64,000 nt of DNA. Origin: Leifsonia sp. AG29 (GTDB lineage Bacteria > Actinomycetota > Actinomycetes > Actinomycetales > Microbacteriaceae). Shown here piece after piece: positions 44,692-55,684 of the stretch. The translations under genes were made by a program, and so were the position numbers. The stretch covers positions 620,001-684,000 of the forward strand of contig NZ_VMSF01000001.1 of NCBI RefSeq assembly GCF_009765225.1, read 5' to 3'. The notes under the pieces are model-generated. The model worked only from the letters and a program-made list of their open reading frames with translations. It did not search any database and was not told where the DNA came from. Within the stretch, counting starts at the first letter, position 1, and each line of letters opens with the position of its first letter.

Positions 44692-45720
44692 GTGAGCACC
44701 AGCATCCCCCTCAACGTCCTCGATCTCGCCAGCCGTCCCGCCGGAGGCACCAACGCCGACGCCGTCGCCGGCACCATTCGTCTGGCGCAGGCCGCGGAAG
44801 CGCTCGGCTACCAGCGGTTCTGGGTCGCGGAGCACCACGGCATGCCGGCGATCGCCTCGAGCGCGCCCGCCGTGCTCATCGCCGGAGTCGCCGCGGCCAC
44901 CGAGCGGATCCGGGTCGGCAGCGGCGGCGTCATGCTGCCCAATCACGCGCCCCTCGTCGTCGCCGAGCAGTTCGGGACCCTCCGCGCGCTTTACGGCGAC
45001 CGCATCGACCTCGGCATCGGCCGCGCGCCGGGAACCGACGGTGCCACCGCGATGGCATTGCGACGGAGCCCCGAAGGGCTCGGGGTGGACGACTTCCCGC
45101 AGCAGCTCCTCGACCTGTTCGGATTCTTCTACGGGATGACCGACGCGAACCCGCTTCACAGCATCACTGCCGTTCCCGGACGCGGCGACGCGCCCCAGAT
45201 CTGGCTGCTCGGATCGAGTGGATTCAGCGCTCAGGTCGCGGCCGCGCTCGGCCTGCCGTTCGCCTTCGCGCATCACTTCGCCGGAGACAACACCGAGGCC
45301 GCGCTCGACCTCTACCGGTCGCGGTTCGAACCGAGCGACCTCCTCTCCGAGCCTCACACGATGATCGCCGTCAACGTCGTCTCTGACGAGGACCCCGAGA
45401 CGGTCCGGGCGCTGTCCCTCCCCGGCCAGTTGTCGTTCCTGCGCATGCGCCGCGGACTCAAGCCCGAGCCGGTCAGCATCGAGGAGGCGCTGGCGCACGA
45501 GTTCACCCCGCTCGAGGAGGAGTTCATCGCGACCCGGAACGCACGGCAGGCGATCGGCACCCCCGACGAGGTGAAGGCGCGGCTCGACTCGCTGCTCGCC
45601 TCCATGCGGGCGGACGAACTGATGATCTCCTCCGGGGCCGCGACGGTGGAGGGACGCATCCACTCGCTCGAGATCGCCGCCGGCCTGCACGCAGCACGAG
45701 AGCCCGTCGTCGGCGCATGA
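44692..45720 (+). CDS. LLM-class flavin-dependent oxidoreductase
   Basis: A 342-residue luciferase-like monooxygenase of the MsnO8 type. Key segments are [54 protein letters not shown] and [29 protein letters not shown]. It uses reduced FMN delivered by a separate reductase, consistent with the reductase-like gene downstream. GTG 44692 is chosen, 12 bases after a GGGAGGGG stretch; a TTG at 44680 would start directly on that site. The substrate is unknown. Confidence 0.85.
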   Translation: MSTSIPLNVLDLASRPAGGTNADAVAGTIRLAQAAEALGYQRFWVAEHHGMPAIASSAPAVLIAGVAAATERIRVGSGGVMLPNHAPLVVAEQFGTLRALYGDRIDLGIGRAPGTDGATAMALRRSPEGLGVDDFPQQLLDLFGFFYGMTDANPLHSITAVPGRGDAPQIWLLGSSGFSAQVAAALGLPFAFAHHFAGDNTEAALDLYRSRFEPSDLLSEPHTMIAVNVVSDEDPETVRALSLPGQLSFLRMRRGLKPEPVSIEEALAHEFTPLEEEFIATRNARQAIGTPDEVKARLDSLLASMRADELMISSGAATVEGRIHSLEIAAGLHAAREPVVGA

Positions 45721-45748
45721 GGCTGTCACGGGCGCATCCCGCACCACC

Positions 45749-46276
45749 GTGCTCGTGAGCGAGGTCGCCCGGGCGTACGCCGAGGCCGCGGGCGGGACGG
45801 CCCGGACCATCGAGCTCGCGCCGCTGCTCCCGGAGCTGGGCGCCGGCCCGTTCCGGAACTCCCTCGGGTCCTCCGTGGTCGAGGCGCTGGAGGCGGTCGA
45901 GGCCGCCGACATCCTCGTCGTCGGTTCGCCGGCCTACCGCGCCACGTACACCGGCCTCTTCAAGCTCTTCTTCGACCACGTCGGCCAGTACGCGCTCGTC
46001 GACAAGCCTATCGTGCTGACGGCGACAGGAGGGAGCGACCGGCACGCCCTGCTCGTCGAGCACCAGATGCGGCCGCTGTTCGGGTTCTTCCAGGCGCTGA
46101 CCCTCCCGCTCGGCATCTTCGCGAGCGAGAGCGACTTCGCCGAGTACGCGATCACGTCGGAGGATCTGCGCGAGCGGATCGCGACGGCCGTCTCGCGCAC
46201 CGTCCCGTTGATCCGGGCGAACCTCGATCCGAGGACGCTCGAGGGAGCCGAGTTCGCGCGGCCCGACGCCTTCTGA
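45749..46276 (+). CDS. NADPH-dependent FMN reductase, MsuE-like, doubtful 5' end
   Basis: The reading frame is strongly similar in pattern to MsuE/CE1759-type FMN reductases: VEAADILVVGSPAYRATYTGLFKLFFDHVGQ, KPIVLTATGGSDRHALLVEHQMRPLFGFFQA. It would supply FMNH2 to the monooxygenase just upstream. Oddly, the flavin-phosphate loop SRTTVLV lies partly before the first in-frame start (GTG 45749), in open frame but with no ATG, GTG or TTG. An ATG at 45717, overlapping the previous stop, is one base out of frame. So either the gene is truncated or a one-base deletion or sequence error lies between 45717 and 45740. Confidence 0.7.
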   Translation: MLVSEVARAYAEAAGGTARTIELAPLLPELGAGPFRNSLGSSVVEALEAVEAADILVVGSPAYRATYTGLFKLFFDHVGQYALVDKPIVLTATGGSDRHALLVEHQMRPLFGFFQALTLPLGIFASESDFAEYAITSEDLRERIATAVSRTVPLIRANLDPRTLEGAEFARPDAF

Positions 46277-46294
46277 GGCTGCCTGCCGGGATGC

Positions 46295-46328
46295 GAGAAG
46301 GGCCGGAGCAAGCGCTCCGGCCCTTCTC
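46295..46328. terminator. Bidirectional terminator between FMN reductase and tRNA-Pro
   Basis: GAGAAGGGCCGGAG (46295-46308) pairs perfectly with CTCCGGCCCTTCTC (46315-46328) around a 6-base loop. It is placed between converging genes. Confidence 0.8.
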
Positions 46329-46336
46329 GTCTGTGC

Positions 46337-46413
<77 letters not shown>

Positions 46414-46474
46414 ATGGCCCGAAGGCCTCAACCAGGATACACGAGCCTACGGGGTGCTCTTGACCACCGGACGC

Positions 46475-47455
46475 TCACTCGGCGGCTGTGAGGGTGACCA
46501 GCGCAGCCTCCGGCCGGCACGCGAAACGCACCGGCGCGTAGATCGAGGTGCCGAGGCCGGCGGACACGTTGAGGTAGGCCGAACGGAGGGCGTGGCGCCA
46601 GACGCTGAGGCCCTTCACCTGCGAGCGCGGGATGTCGCAGTTGGTCACGAGCGCGCCGAAGCCCGGCAGGCACACCTGGCCGCCGTGGGTGTGCCCGGCG
46701 AAGATCATCGCTGCGCCGTAGGTGACGAACGCGTCGAGGATGCGGCGGTAGGGGGAGTGCGTGACACCGATCGTGACCGCTTGCCGCTCGGGGCGTGCCT
46801 TGTCGCCGTCGAGCCACGTGGCGTCGTCGGAGAAGGGGTCGCTCTCGCGGAGCTCGTCCAGCGCGCCGGGGATGGCCGACACGCGGTCCTTTCCGATGTG
46901 CGGGTCGTCGACGCCGAAGAGTTCGAGGTGCGTCCCGTTGATATCAAGGGCGGTCGCCGCGTTGTCGAGATCGGTCCAGCCCAGCTCGCGGAGGTAGGTC
47001 GTCAGTGCAGCGGTGTCGACGCGTGTCGCCACACCGCGCTTCTTCGACGGACCCATGAAGTACTTGAGCGGGTTGGTCGGCCGCGGTGCGAAGTAGTCGT
47101 TCGAGCCGTGGACGAAGACGCCGGGGATGCCGCGGAAGCCCTCGTAGGCCGCTCGCACTCCGTCGAGTCCGTCGATGTGGCCGAGAAGGTCTCCGGTCTC
47201 GACGATGAGGTCGGGGCGGTAGCGCGAGAGCGATCGAACCCACTGCTGCTTGTCGCGCTGCCACGGGGCCATGTGCAGATCCGAGAGGTGCAGCACGCGG
47301 ATCGGCTGCGCGCCAGGGGGAAGGACGGGCGCGGTCACCTCGCGGAGGGTGTAGGCGCGGCGCTCGACGAGCGACCCGTACGCGAACGCGGCAGCGCCGG
47401 CTCCGGCGAGCAGGCCGAGGGCCGCGCCCAGCAGCCCGGTCGCGCGCCTCGTCAC
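46475..47455 (-). CDS. Metallophosphoesterase
   Basis: A 326-residue calcineurin-like phosphoesterase with an N-terminal hydrophobic anchor (about residues 7-28) and the active site likely outside the membrane. Metal-binding motifs are HLSDLHM, ETGDLLGH, HGSNDYF (where GNHD is usual), VTHSPYR and FAGHTHGGQV. Its start overlaps the stop of the PBP gene by four bases, so it is translated from the same message. The pair corresponds to mycobacterial Rv3683/ponA2 order. Substrates may include lipid-linked phosphates (inference). Confidence 0.88.
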   Translation of the reverse strand: MTRRATGLLGAALGLLAGAGAAAFAYGSLVERRAYTLREVTAPVLPPGAQPIRVLHLSDLHMAPWQRDKQQWVRSLSRYRPDLIVETGDLLGHIDGLDGVRAAYEGFRGIPGVFVHGSNDYFAPRPTNPLKYFMGPSKKRGVATRVDTAALTTYLRELGWTDLDNAATALDINGTHLELFGVDDPHIGKDRVSAIPGALDELRESDPFSDDATWLDGDKARPERQAVTIGVTHSPYRRILDAFVTYGAAMIFAGHTHGGQVCLPGFGALVTNCDIPRSQVKGLSVWRHALRSAYLNVSAGLGTSIYAPVRFACRPEAALVTLTAAE

Positions 47456-50016
47456 TTGCCCGCGCCGGGGGTCGGCGGAGCGGGCGCCGCAGTGACCGTC
47501 AGCGTGACGGGCGCTCCGGGCTTCGCTCCGGCGGCTGCCGCCGGGTCCTGAGCGGTGACGGGCGCATTCGGGTCGTTGCCGCCGGTGACCTTGACCGTGA
47601 ACCCGGCGTCCGTCAGTGCCTTCTGGGCGTCCGACAGCTTCTGGCCGACCACGTTCGGGACCGCCTTCAGCGAGCCGTTGCTCGTGTAGACCGTGACCAC
47701 GCTGCCCTTGCCGACGGACGAGCCGGCCGGAGGGTTGGTCCCCGCGACGGTTCCCGCGGGCGCGACCGAATCCTGGGGGCCACCGTCCTGCTCGGTCAGA
47801 CCGAGCCCGGTGAGGATCGTGTTCGCCTCGTCGGTGGACTTGCCGGTGAGGTCGGGCAGCGCCACCTGGACGCCGCGTACGAGTTTGTCCGGTGCCGCGG
47901 GGAACGGGTCGCCGCCGTACTTGCCGACCGCGGCCGACATCATCTGCCTCATGACGGCCGTGCGCGCGATCGCCGGCGTCGTGTCGTGCGTGGGATAGAT
48001 CCTTCGCATGTCGACGTGGCCGGTGATGTTGCCCACCCAGTAGGCTCCAGCGACCTTCGTGGTCGACGCGACGAGCCAGAGCTGCTCGTTGCCGTCCGTG
48101 GTTCCCGTCTTACCGAGCATGTCCTTCCCGGTCCGGTTCATGCCGGCAGCCGTACCGCTCTGCAGGGGGCCCTGAAGCGCTTTCGCCATGGTGTTGGCGA
48201 CGGCCGGGTCGATCGACTGGGTGCATTTGGAAGCCGGAGCAGTGATCTCCTTGCCACCCCCGTCGATGATCTTGTCGATCGCGATCGGGGTGCAGGTGTT
48301 CCCGTTGTTGGCGATGCCCGCGAACGCGGTCGCCATGGTCAGCGGCGCGATGTTGTTCGTGCCGAGGACGGATGCGGGGTTCGAGTTGAGCGGGCTGCCC
48401 GTAGCGGTGTGCACCCCGAACGACTCGGCGTCCTTCTTGATCTCGCAGAGGTCGAGTTGGTAGGCCATCGCCACGAAGGCCGTGTTGATCGAGTTCGTGG
48501 TGGCGTCCTGGGCGCTCCGCAGCCCCTCCTCGCCGCCCGAGTCGTTGGTGGGCTTGTAGGGTCCGCCCCAGGCAGCGCCGGGGCACGAGTCCTTGAAGTT
48601 CGCCTGGTTGTAGGTCCGGACGTTCGCGTTCACCGTCTCGTTGAGCGAGTGACCCTGCTTGAGCCATTCGGCGAGCGTGAACACCTTGTAGGTCGAGCCG
48701 ACCTGGAATCCGTTCGATCCGCCGTACGCCTGGTCGGTCGCGTAGTTGATGGAGGTGTACTGGGCCCCCGAGTTCAGGACATCCGGATCCTGGCTGTACT
48801 GCTTGTTCTGCGCCATGTAGAGCACGCGGCCCGTACCGGGCTGGACGCCGACCAGCACGCCGCCGATGTCGGCGCGGTCGTACACCTGCGGGACGTAGGA
48901 GGCGAGGGTCTGCTCGGCGACGTTCTGCAGGTCGGGGTCGAGGCTCGTGTAGATCTTGTAGCCGCCGCGGGCGAAGTTGGCCGAGCGGGTGTCCTCGTCG
49001 GCCCCGAAGGTCGGGTCGTTGAGGATGATCTTCTGCACGTAGTCGCAGAAGTAGGCCGCGCCTCCCGCCGCCTGGCAGCCGCGCACGGAAGGCGTGATCT
49101 GCGGCTGGATCGGGGTCTTGAGCGCCTCGTCGTACTGGGTCTTGGTGAGCTTCTTGTACTCGTACATCTTGCCGAGGATGTAGTCGCGACGCTCTTTGTT
49201 CTTGGCGTAGCCGTTGGCCGCCCCGTTCGTCTTCGAATCGGGGGAGTCGAGTTTGAGGCTCGTGGGCTCGTTCACGATGGCGACGAGGCTCGCGGCCTGC
49301 GCGGGGGTCAGCGCGGCCGCTGTCGTGTTGTAGTAGTAGCGCGCCGCCGCCTCGATGCCGTAGACCGAGCCGCCGAAGCCCGCGATGTTGAGGTAGCCGA
49401 CGAGGATCTGGTCCTTCGAGTACTTCTTCTCGATCCCGATGGCGTACTTCATCTCCTTGACCTTGCGGTCGGGGGAGACGCCCGTCGAGTCGTCGACGCA
49501 GGATTGGTACTTGGCCTTCTGCTCCTTGGTCTTGACCGGCAGCGCCTCGCACTTCTGCAGCAGGACGTTCTTCACGTACTGCTGGGTGATGGAGGAGCCG
49601 CCCTGGACGCCTCCGCCGCTGACGGTCGAGAGCACGCCGCGCATGGTGCCCTGGATGTCGACGCCGCCGTGGCTGTAGAAGCGCGGGTCCTCACCGGCGA
49701 TCGCCGCGTCCTTCGCGGCCTGCGAGATCTGGTCCCACCCGACGGGGAGGCGGTTCTGCGAGTAGAAGGTCGCGAGCACCTTGTCGGAGCCGTCGGCGTT
49801 CTTGGCGTAGATCGTGGAGGGCTGGGCGAGCTGCCCGACGTCGAGGTACTCGGGAAGACCCTCGAACAGGCCGATGCTGTTGTTCGCGGTCATGCCGGTG
49901 ACGGCGATGGCGGGGGTGACGGCAGCCGCGACGAGGAGGCCCGCGACGGCGCTCATGCCGACGAACGCGGCGACGGCTCCGAGCGCACCTCTAGCCTGTG
50001 GTTTTTGCGCAGACAT
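47452..50016 (-). CDS. Class A penicillin-binding protein with PASTA domains
   Basis: An 854-residue bifunctional peptidoglycan synthase. An N-terminal membrane helix (about 15-40) is followed by a GT51 glycosyltransferase domain with catalytic Glu 109 (EDPRFYSHGG) and GGSSITQQYVKN. The transpeptidase domain has STYK (441-444), SIN (509-511) and KTG (636-638). Two PASTA domains follow near 715-845, which may bind muropeptides or beta-lactams. It is the PonA2-like protein of actinobacteria. A divergent promoter pair lies between it and the DUF4177 gene, and its message is probably leaderless. Confidence 0.94.
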   Translation of the reverse strand: MSAQKPQARGALGAVAAFVGMSAVAGLLVAAAVTPAIAVTGMTANNSIGLFEGLPEYLDVGQLAQPSTIYAKNADGSDKVLATFYSQNRLPVGWDQISQAAKDAAIAGEDPRFYSHGGVDIQGTMRGVLSTVSGGGVQGGSSITQQYVKNVLLQKCEALPVKTKEQKAKYQSCVDDSTGVSPDRKVKEMKYAIGIEKKYSKDQILVGYLNIAGFGGSVYGIEAAARYYYNTTAAALTPAQAASLVAIVNEPTSLKLDSPDSKTNGAANGYAKNKERRDYILGKMYEYKKLTKTQYDEALKTPIQPQITPSVRGCQAAGGAAYFCDYVQKIILNDPTFGADEDTRSANFARGGYKIYTSLDPDLQNVAEQTLASYVPQVYDRADIGGVLVGVQPGTGRVLYMAQNKQYSQDPDVLNSGAQYTSINYATDQAYGGSNGFQVGSTYKVFTLAEWLKQGHSLNETVNANVRTYNQANFKDSCPGAAWGGPYKPTNDSGGEEGLRSAQDATTNSINTAFVAMAYQLDLCEIKKDAESFGVHTATGSPLNSNPASVLGTNNIAPLTMATAFAGIANNGNTCTPIAIDKIIDGGGKEITAPASKCTQSIDPAVANTMAKALQGPLQSGTAAGMNRTGKDMLGKTGTTDGNEQLWLVASTTKVAGAYWVGNITGHVDMRRIYPTHDTTPAIARTAVMRQMMSAAVGKYGGDPFPAAPDKLVRGVQVALPDLTGKSTDEANTILTGLGLTEQDGGPQDSVAPAGTVAGTNPPAGSSVGKGSVVTVYTSNGSLKAVPNVVGQKLSDAQKALTDAGFTVKVTGGNDPNAPVTAQDPAAAAGAKPGAPVTLTVTAAPAPPTPGAGK

Positions 50017-50029
50017 AGGATCAAGGCTA
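50016..50029. promoter_or_regulatory. Overlapping divergent -10 boxes
   Basis: On the plus strand TAGGAT (50016-50021) faces the DUF4177 gene. On the minus strand TAGCCT (complement of 50024-50029) lies 7 bases before the PBP ATG. Polymerases at the two sites would exclude each other. Confidence 0.45.
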
Positions 50030-50069
50030 GGTGATGAACCTGATAAACCCCCCGAATGGAAAAGGCACG

Positions 50070-50237
50070 ATGCTGCGCTGGGAATACCTTACGACTCCTC
50101 TCATGATCCACAACACCGCCGCCATATTGAACAACTGGGGCTCCGAGGGCTGGGAGCTGGTGCAGATCGTCACCGGCCCCGAGGGCGGGCTCGTCGCGTA
50201 CCTCAAGCGCCCGATCGCCGACGAGGCGGCCGCCTGA
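50070..50237 (+). CDS. DUF4177 small protein
   Basis: A 55-residue protein beginning MLRWEYLTTPLMIHNT and containing NNWGSEGWELVQIV, the DUF4177 signature (compare mycobacterial Rv3678A). The ATG at 50070 is preferred over GTG 50031 or ATG 50034 because homologues begin at this point and a GGAAAAGG site precedes it. The stop overlaps the next ATG (TGATG). Function unknown; it is conserved next to the RidA-like gene. Confidence 0.82.
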   Translation: MLRWEYLTTPLMIHNTAAILNNWGSEGWELVQIVTGPEGGLVAYLKRPIADEAAA

Positions 50238-50707
50238 TGGCCGGCGTGGAGGCCCGGCTCGCGGAGCTGGGCATCGAGCTGCCGGCCGTCGTCCCGCCGG
50301 TCGCGGCGTACACGCCCGCGGTGGTGGACGGCCGGCTCGTCTTCACCTCGGGCCAGCTCCCGATGGTCGGTGGCGAGCTCCCGGCCACCGGCAAGGTCGG
50401 CGACGGCCCCGGACTCGTGCCCGCGGAGGACGCCAAGGCGCTCGCGCGCATCTGCGCGTTGAACGCCCTCGCCGCGGCGAACAGCGTTCTCGGGTCGCTC
50501 GACCGCGTGACGCGCATCGTGAAGGTCGTGGGCTTCGTCTCCTCCGACCCGGGCTTCACCGGTCAGCCGGGCGTCATCAACGGGGCGTCCGAGGTCCTCG
50601 GCGAGATCTTCGGCGACGCGGGCGTCCACGCCCGCTCCGCCGTCGGCGTCGCGGTGCTCCCGCTCGACGCGCCGGTCGAGGTCGAGCTCGTCCTCGCCTT
50701 CGAGTAA
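50237..50707 (+). CDS. RidA (YjgF/YER057c) family protein
   Basis: A 156-residue member of the RidA family in its longer actinobacterial form (Rv3678c-like). Typical segments are DGRLVFTSGQLPMVGGELPATGKVG, NALAAANSVLGSLDRVTRIVKVVGFV and SAVGVAVLPLDAPVEVELVLAF. RidA proteins deaminate reactive enamine/imine intermediates; whether this branch has that activity is uncertain. It is translationally coupled to the DUF4177 gene, and a terminator follows. Confidence 0.88.
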   Translation: MAGVEARLAELGIELPAVVPPVAAYTPAVVDGRLVFTSGQLPMVGGELPATGKVGDGPGLVPAEDAKALARICALNALAAANSVLGSLDRVTRIVKVVGFVSSDPGFTGQPGVINGASEVLGEIFGDAGVHARSAVGVAVLPLDAPVEVELVLAFE

Positions 50708-50717
50708 CCGTCTGAAG

Positions 50718-50755
50718 ACAGGAGGGGCGGTGCCGGCCGGCGCCGCCCCTCCTGT
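50718..50755. terminator. Terminator between ridA-like gene and acs
   Basis: ACAGGAGGGGCGG (50718-50730) pairs perfectly with CCGCCCCTCCTGT (50743-50755). It lies between converging genes and can serve both. Confidence 0.8.
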
Positions 50756-50769
50756 GTCGAGCGTCGCCG

Positions 50770-52719
<1,950 letters not shown>

Positions 52720-52814
52720 GGGGAGTCTGTTCGCTCCTTTGCGATGCGGTTTCAGTGGTCGTGGCGCGACACTGCCTGACTTTACAACCTCCGATCGCGA
52801 CGCCCGACGGAGAC

Positions 52815-52842
52815 TTGCGTTTGCATTGATTGTGCGTAAACT
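52815..52842 (+). promoter_or_regulatory. Promoter of the 6C RNA
   Basis: TTGCGT (52815-52820) and TAAACT (52837-52842) are separated by 16 bases, one of the best sigma-70-type promoters in the window. It predicts a transcript start near 52849. Confidence 0.75.
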
Positions 52843-52848
52843 AGGGGG

Positions 52849-52951
52849 CGGCCGAATGTTGAATTCTGGCGTGCGGCGCAAACGATTCCCCCCAATCCTG
52901 CGCCGCAGTGGCCGCACCTGTTCCCCCCAATAGGTGCGGCCCCCCCTTTTT
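52849..52951 (+). ncRNA. 6C RNA
   Basis: Two consecutive hairpins each display a C-rich loop. The first has TGCGGCGCA/TGCGCCGCA arms around AACGATTCCCCCCAATCC (about 52872-52907); the second has GGCCGCACCT/AGGTGCGGCC arms around GTTCCCCCCAAT (about 52910-52941). A C-run and TTTTT follow as terminator. Two stem-loops with six or more cytosines define the actinobacterial 6C RNA class. Its position between acs and a tad locus is also as expected. The C-rich loops are thought to pair with G-rich target mRNAs such as Shine-Dalgarno regions. Confidence 0.9.
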
Positions 52952-53102
52952 AACCGGTAGGTCCCGGCTCGCAGCGCGGCGTGCCGGTCACCCGGGTCCG
53001 GCGCTGTCCCTCTCAGGGCCCGGGAGTGTCCCTCCCAAGCGGGCCGCCGCGCCGCGTCTCCACAGATCGAGCCGCGAGCGTCGTGTGCGGAGCCGTCCGC
53101 CT

Positions 53103-53108
53103 TAGTGT
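53103..53108 (+). promoter_or_regulatory. -10 box of tadA, leaderless
   Basis: TAGTGT stands 13 bases before the tadA ATG. No ribosome site is visible. Confidence 0.4.
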
Positions 53109-53115
53109 CGCCGTC

Positions 53116-54111
53116 ATGGCTCACACCTTGCCGCCGACGGCACTCACCCCGTCCGCGGCCGGACCCGAGTCCGTCCGCCCGGGGCTCTGGGCGACGTTCG
53201 GGAGGCTCGCGCCCTACCTCCTGAGGAGGGGGCTCACCGACCTGTTCATCACCGGCTCCGGCGAGCTCTGGTGCAACGGTCCGGACGGCCTGCGGCACGC
53301 GCCCGGGGAAACGTTCGACCCGGCGGAGGCGCGGGCGCTCGCCGTGGCGCTGATCGCCCGCGGAGGACGGCACCTCGACGAAGTGTCTCCATTCGTCGAC
53401 GTCGTGCTGGCGGGCGGCGTGCGGGTGCACGCCGTGCTTCCGCCCGTGTCGACGGGAGGGGCGCTCGTGTCGATCCGGGTGCCGCGCAATGCGGCGCCGA
53501 GCATGCGCGAGCTCCTGAGCGCCCGCTTCCTTACGGTCGAGCAGCACGACGTCCTCCTGCGTGCGGTGCGAGAGCGATCGAACATCCTCATCTCCGGCCC
53601 CGGAGGCGCGGGCAAGACCACGCTGCTCGGGGCTCTGCTGGCGGAGGCGCCCCCGACGGAACGCATCGTCCTCATCGAGGACGTCGCCGAGCTCCGGGTG
53701 ACGCACCCCCATGTCGTCGGCCTGCAGACCCGTCAGCCGAACCTCGAGGGCGCCGGGGGCGTCGACCTGCGGCGTCTGGTCCGCGAGGCCCTGCGGATGC
53801 GGCCCGACCGTCTGGTGCTGGGGGAGTGCCGGGGCGAGGAGGTGCGCGAGCTTCTCTCGGCGCTCAACACGGGCCACGACGGAGGCGCGGGCACGCTTCA
53901 CGCGAACTCGCTCGTCGACGTGCCCGCGCGGCTCGAAGCGCTCGGGAGCCTTGCGGGGCTCGGAGAGTCCGCGCTGGCGCGGCAGGCGGTCAGCGCTCTC
54001 GATCTCCTCGTCCATCTGTCGCGCCCGAGCCGCGGGCGGCGGGTCGAGGCTCTCGGCCGCCCGGCGATCGGTGCGTCGGGACGGCTCGTCGTCGAGCAGG
54101 TACCGGTGTGA
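53116..54111 (+). CDS. tadA: TadA/CpaF-family pilus assembly ATPase
   Basis: A 331-residue secretion ATPase. Walker A is [14 protein letters not shown] (about 157-170), the Asp box IEDVAELRV, Walker [34 protein letters not shown], and the His box follows. It powers assembly of Flp-type pili. The protein is short, with only a brief N-terminal part before the TadA core. The ATG at 53116 follows a TAGTGT box. The stop overlaps the next gene (GTGA), so the locus is translationally coupled. A prepilin peptidase (TadV) and a TadZ-like protein are absent from this window. Confidence 0.88.
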   Translation: MAHTLPPTALTPSAAGPESVRPGLWATFGRLAPYLLRRGLTDLFITGSGELWCNGPDGLRHAPGETFDPAEARALAVALIARGGRHLDEVSPFVDVVLAGGVRVHAVLPPVSTGGALVSIRVPRNAAPSMRELLSARFLTVEQHDVLLRAVRERSNILISGPGGAGKTTLLGALLAEAPPTERIVLIEDVAELRVTHPHVVGLQTRQPNLEGAGGVDLRRLVREALRMRPDRLVLGECRGEEVRELLSALNTGHDGGAGTLHANSLVDVPARLEALGSLAGLGESALARQAVSALDLLVHLSRPSRGRRVEALGRPAIGASGRLVVEQVPV

Positions 54112-55073
54112 GAGCGAGGAACGCGGAAGCGCGTCGTGCTGCCGCCTTCCGTCCCCCACGGCGGTCCGGTCGACGGTCGCCTCCCGGAGACGAGGACGAC
54201 CGGGCGGCAGAGCTCGCAGAGTCTCTCGCCGTGCTGCTCGACGCGGGATTGTCGCCGCGCTCCGCTTGGGAGGCGGTTGCGGAGGAGAGCAAGGACTCGC
54301 GTGTCACCCGGGTGGCGCGGCTTCTCGCCACCGGCGCCGACCTCTCGTCCGGGGTCGTCGCCGCACTGGCCGGAAGCCCGCTCGCGGTCATCGCCGTGGC
54401 TTGGCTGGTCGCGGCCGAGGTGGGTGCGCCGCTCGGAGCAGCAGCCCGAGGCATCTCCGAGCTGTTCCGGGAGCGCGCCCAGACGGCGCGCGACATCGAC
54501 GTGGCCGTCAGCGGCCCGCGCGCGACCGCTCGGCTCGTGAGCGGCCTCCCGCTCGCCGGTCTGGCGATGGGGTGGCTGATGGGCGTCGACGTCCTGGGCG
54601 TCCTGCTCGGCTCACCGGCCGGCCTCGGCCTCCTGGCTGCGGGAGGGGCGCTCGGCATCGCCGGACACCTCTGGTCCCGATCGCAGGTGCGCCGTGCTCT
54701 GCCGGGGGACGAGTCAGTGGGGGTGTACGCGGACCTCCTCGCGGTCGCCCTCCGCGGCGGCATGTCGATCGGCAGGGCGCGGGCCCTGGTCACGGCGTCC
54801 GCCGAGGCCGCTCGGATCGTCCTTCCCGAGCCTGCCGGCGTGGAAGGTGTGCTGCGACTCGCGGAAAGGACGGGTGCGCCCGCTGCCGAGCTCCTGGAGG
54901 CGGCCGGTCGGCGCGACAGGCGCCATCGCCGTGCCGAGGGGGCGCGATCCGCCGGCGTGCTCGGAGTGCGTCTGCTGGCGCCGGTCGGGCTGTGCGTTCT
55001 TCCCAGCTTCATCGCGTGGGGCATCGCCCCGGTGATCCTGGGCCTTCTCTCGTCCACAGGGAGCGTCGCTTGA
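54108..55073 (+). CDS. Fused TadB-TadC type II secretion F-domain protein
   Basis: A 321-residue inner-membrane platform protein. It appears to contain two F-domain halves in one chain: [21 protein letters not shown] (about residues 42-62) with following helices, then [21 protein letters not shown] (about 212-232) with a second helical pair near the C-terminus. Most actinobacterial tad loci encode these as separate TadB and TadC proteins. It would be the membrane base on which TadA acts. The GTG at 54108 overlaps the tadA stop. Confidence 0.75.
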   Translation: MRARNAEARRAAAFRPPRRSGRRSPPGDEDDRAAELAESLAVLLDAGLSPRSAWEAVAEESKDSRVTRVARLLATGADLSSGVVAALAGSPLAVIAVAWLVAAEVGAPLGAAARGISELFRERAQTARDIDVAVSGPRATARLVSGLPLAGLAMGWLMGVDVLGVLLGSPAGLGLLAAGGALGIAGHLWSRSQVRRALPGDESVGVYADLLAVALRGGMSIGRARALVTASAEAARIVLPEPAGVEGVLRLAERTGAPAAELLEAAGRRDRRHRRAEGARSAGVLGVRLLAPVGLCVLPSFIAWGIAPVILGLLSSTGSVA

Positions 55074-55182
55074 TCGGAGTCCACGAGCATCCCGCCTCCG
55101 GCGATGCTGAGCCCCACGCCGCCGAGGATGAATACCAGGGGCCGGTCAGGGCCGCTCCAGACCACATGCAAGGGAGAACCGA

Positions 55183-55359
55183 ATGAACAAGATCATCCGT
55201 CGGCTGCGGGACGACAGCGGCGCCGCCACGGCCGAGTACGCCGTGACGATCATGGCGGCCGTCGGGCTCGCCGGGCTCCTGGTCGCCCTGCTGCGGGGTG
55301 ACGAGGTGCGATCGATGCTGACGGACCTGGTGCACCGTGCGCTCAGTACAGGCGGCTGA
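55183..55359 (+). CDS. DUF4244 Flp-pilin-like protein
   Basis: A 58-residue protein with sequence MNKIIRRLRDDSGAATAEYA at its start, then a hydrophobic helix (VTIMAAVGLAGLLVALL). This matches the DUF4244 family, the putative pilin of actinobacterial tad loci: a basic leader, a processing site near Gly-Ala-Ala, a glutamate five residues into the mature part (TAEYA) and a hydrophobic stalk helix. AGGGAGAAC precedes the ATG. It overlaps the next gene's start by 23 bases. It is likely the major filament subunit. Confidence 0.85.
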   Translation: MNKIIRRLRDDSGAATAEYAVTIMAAVGLAGLLVALLRGDEVRSMLTDLVHRALSTGG

Positions 55360-55684
55360 CCGAGACCGGGGGAGCGTGACAGCGGAGTTCGCGATCGCGC
55401 TCCCCGCGGTGCTCGCCTGCCTGGTCCTGTGTCTTGCCGGGGTTCAGGCCGTCGCGCGTCAGCTGCAGCTCGTCGACGCGGCGGCGACCGTCGCGCGGCT
55501 CGTCGCCCTGGGAGAGGCGATCCCCGCCGGGGTTGTCCGCGGGTCCGCATCCCTGAGCACCGACGTCGCCGACGGGCTCGTCTGCGTGCGCCTGAGCGAG
55601 CCCGCGTCGGTGACCGGGGCCGTTCGCCTCGGGTTCGACCTCTCGGCGCGGGCGTGCGCCCTCGACGAGCGGCCGGCACCGTGA
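55337..55684 (+). CDS. TadE-family pseudopilin
   Basis: A 115-residue minor pilin-like protein. After a short polar leader it shows RGSVTAEFAIALPAVLACLVLCLAGVQAVARQ, the TadE signature: a glutamate five residues into the helix. Two cysteines follow in the exported part. GTG 55337 is the first in-frame start and overlaps the pilin gene; an internal GTG at 55376 would remove the leader. The stop overlaps the next gene (GTGA). Confidence 0.82.
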   Translation: MRSVQAADRDRGSVTAEFAIALPAVLACLVLCLAGVQAVARQLQLVDAAATVARLVALGEAIPAGVVRGSASLSTDVADGLVCVRLSEPASVTGAVRLGFDLSARACALDERPAP

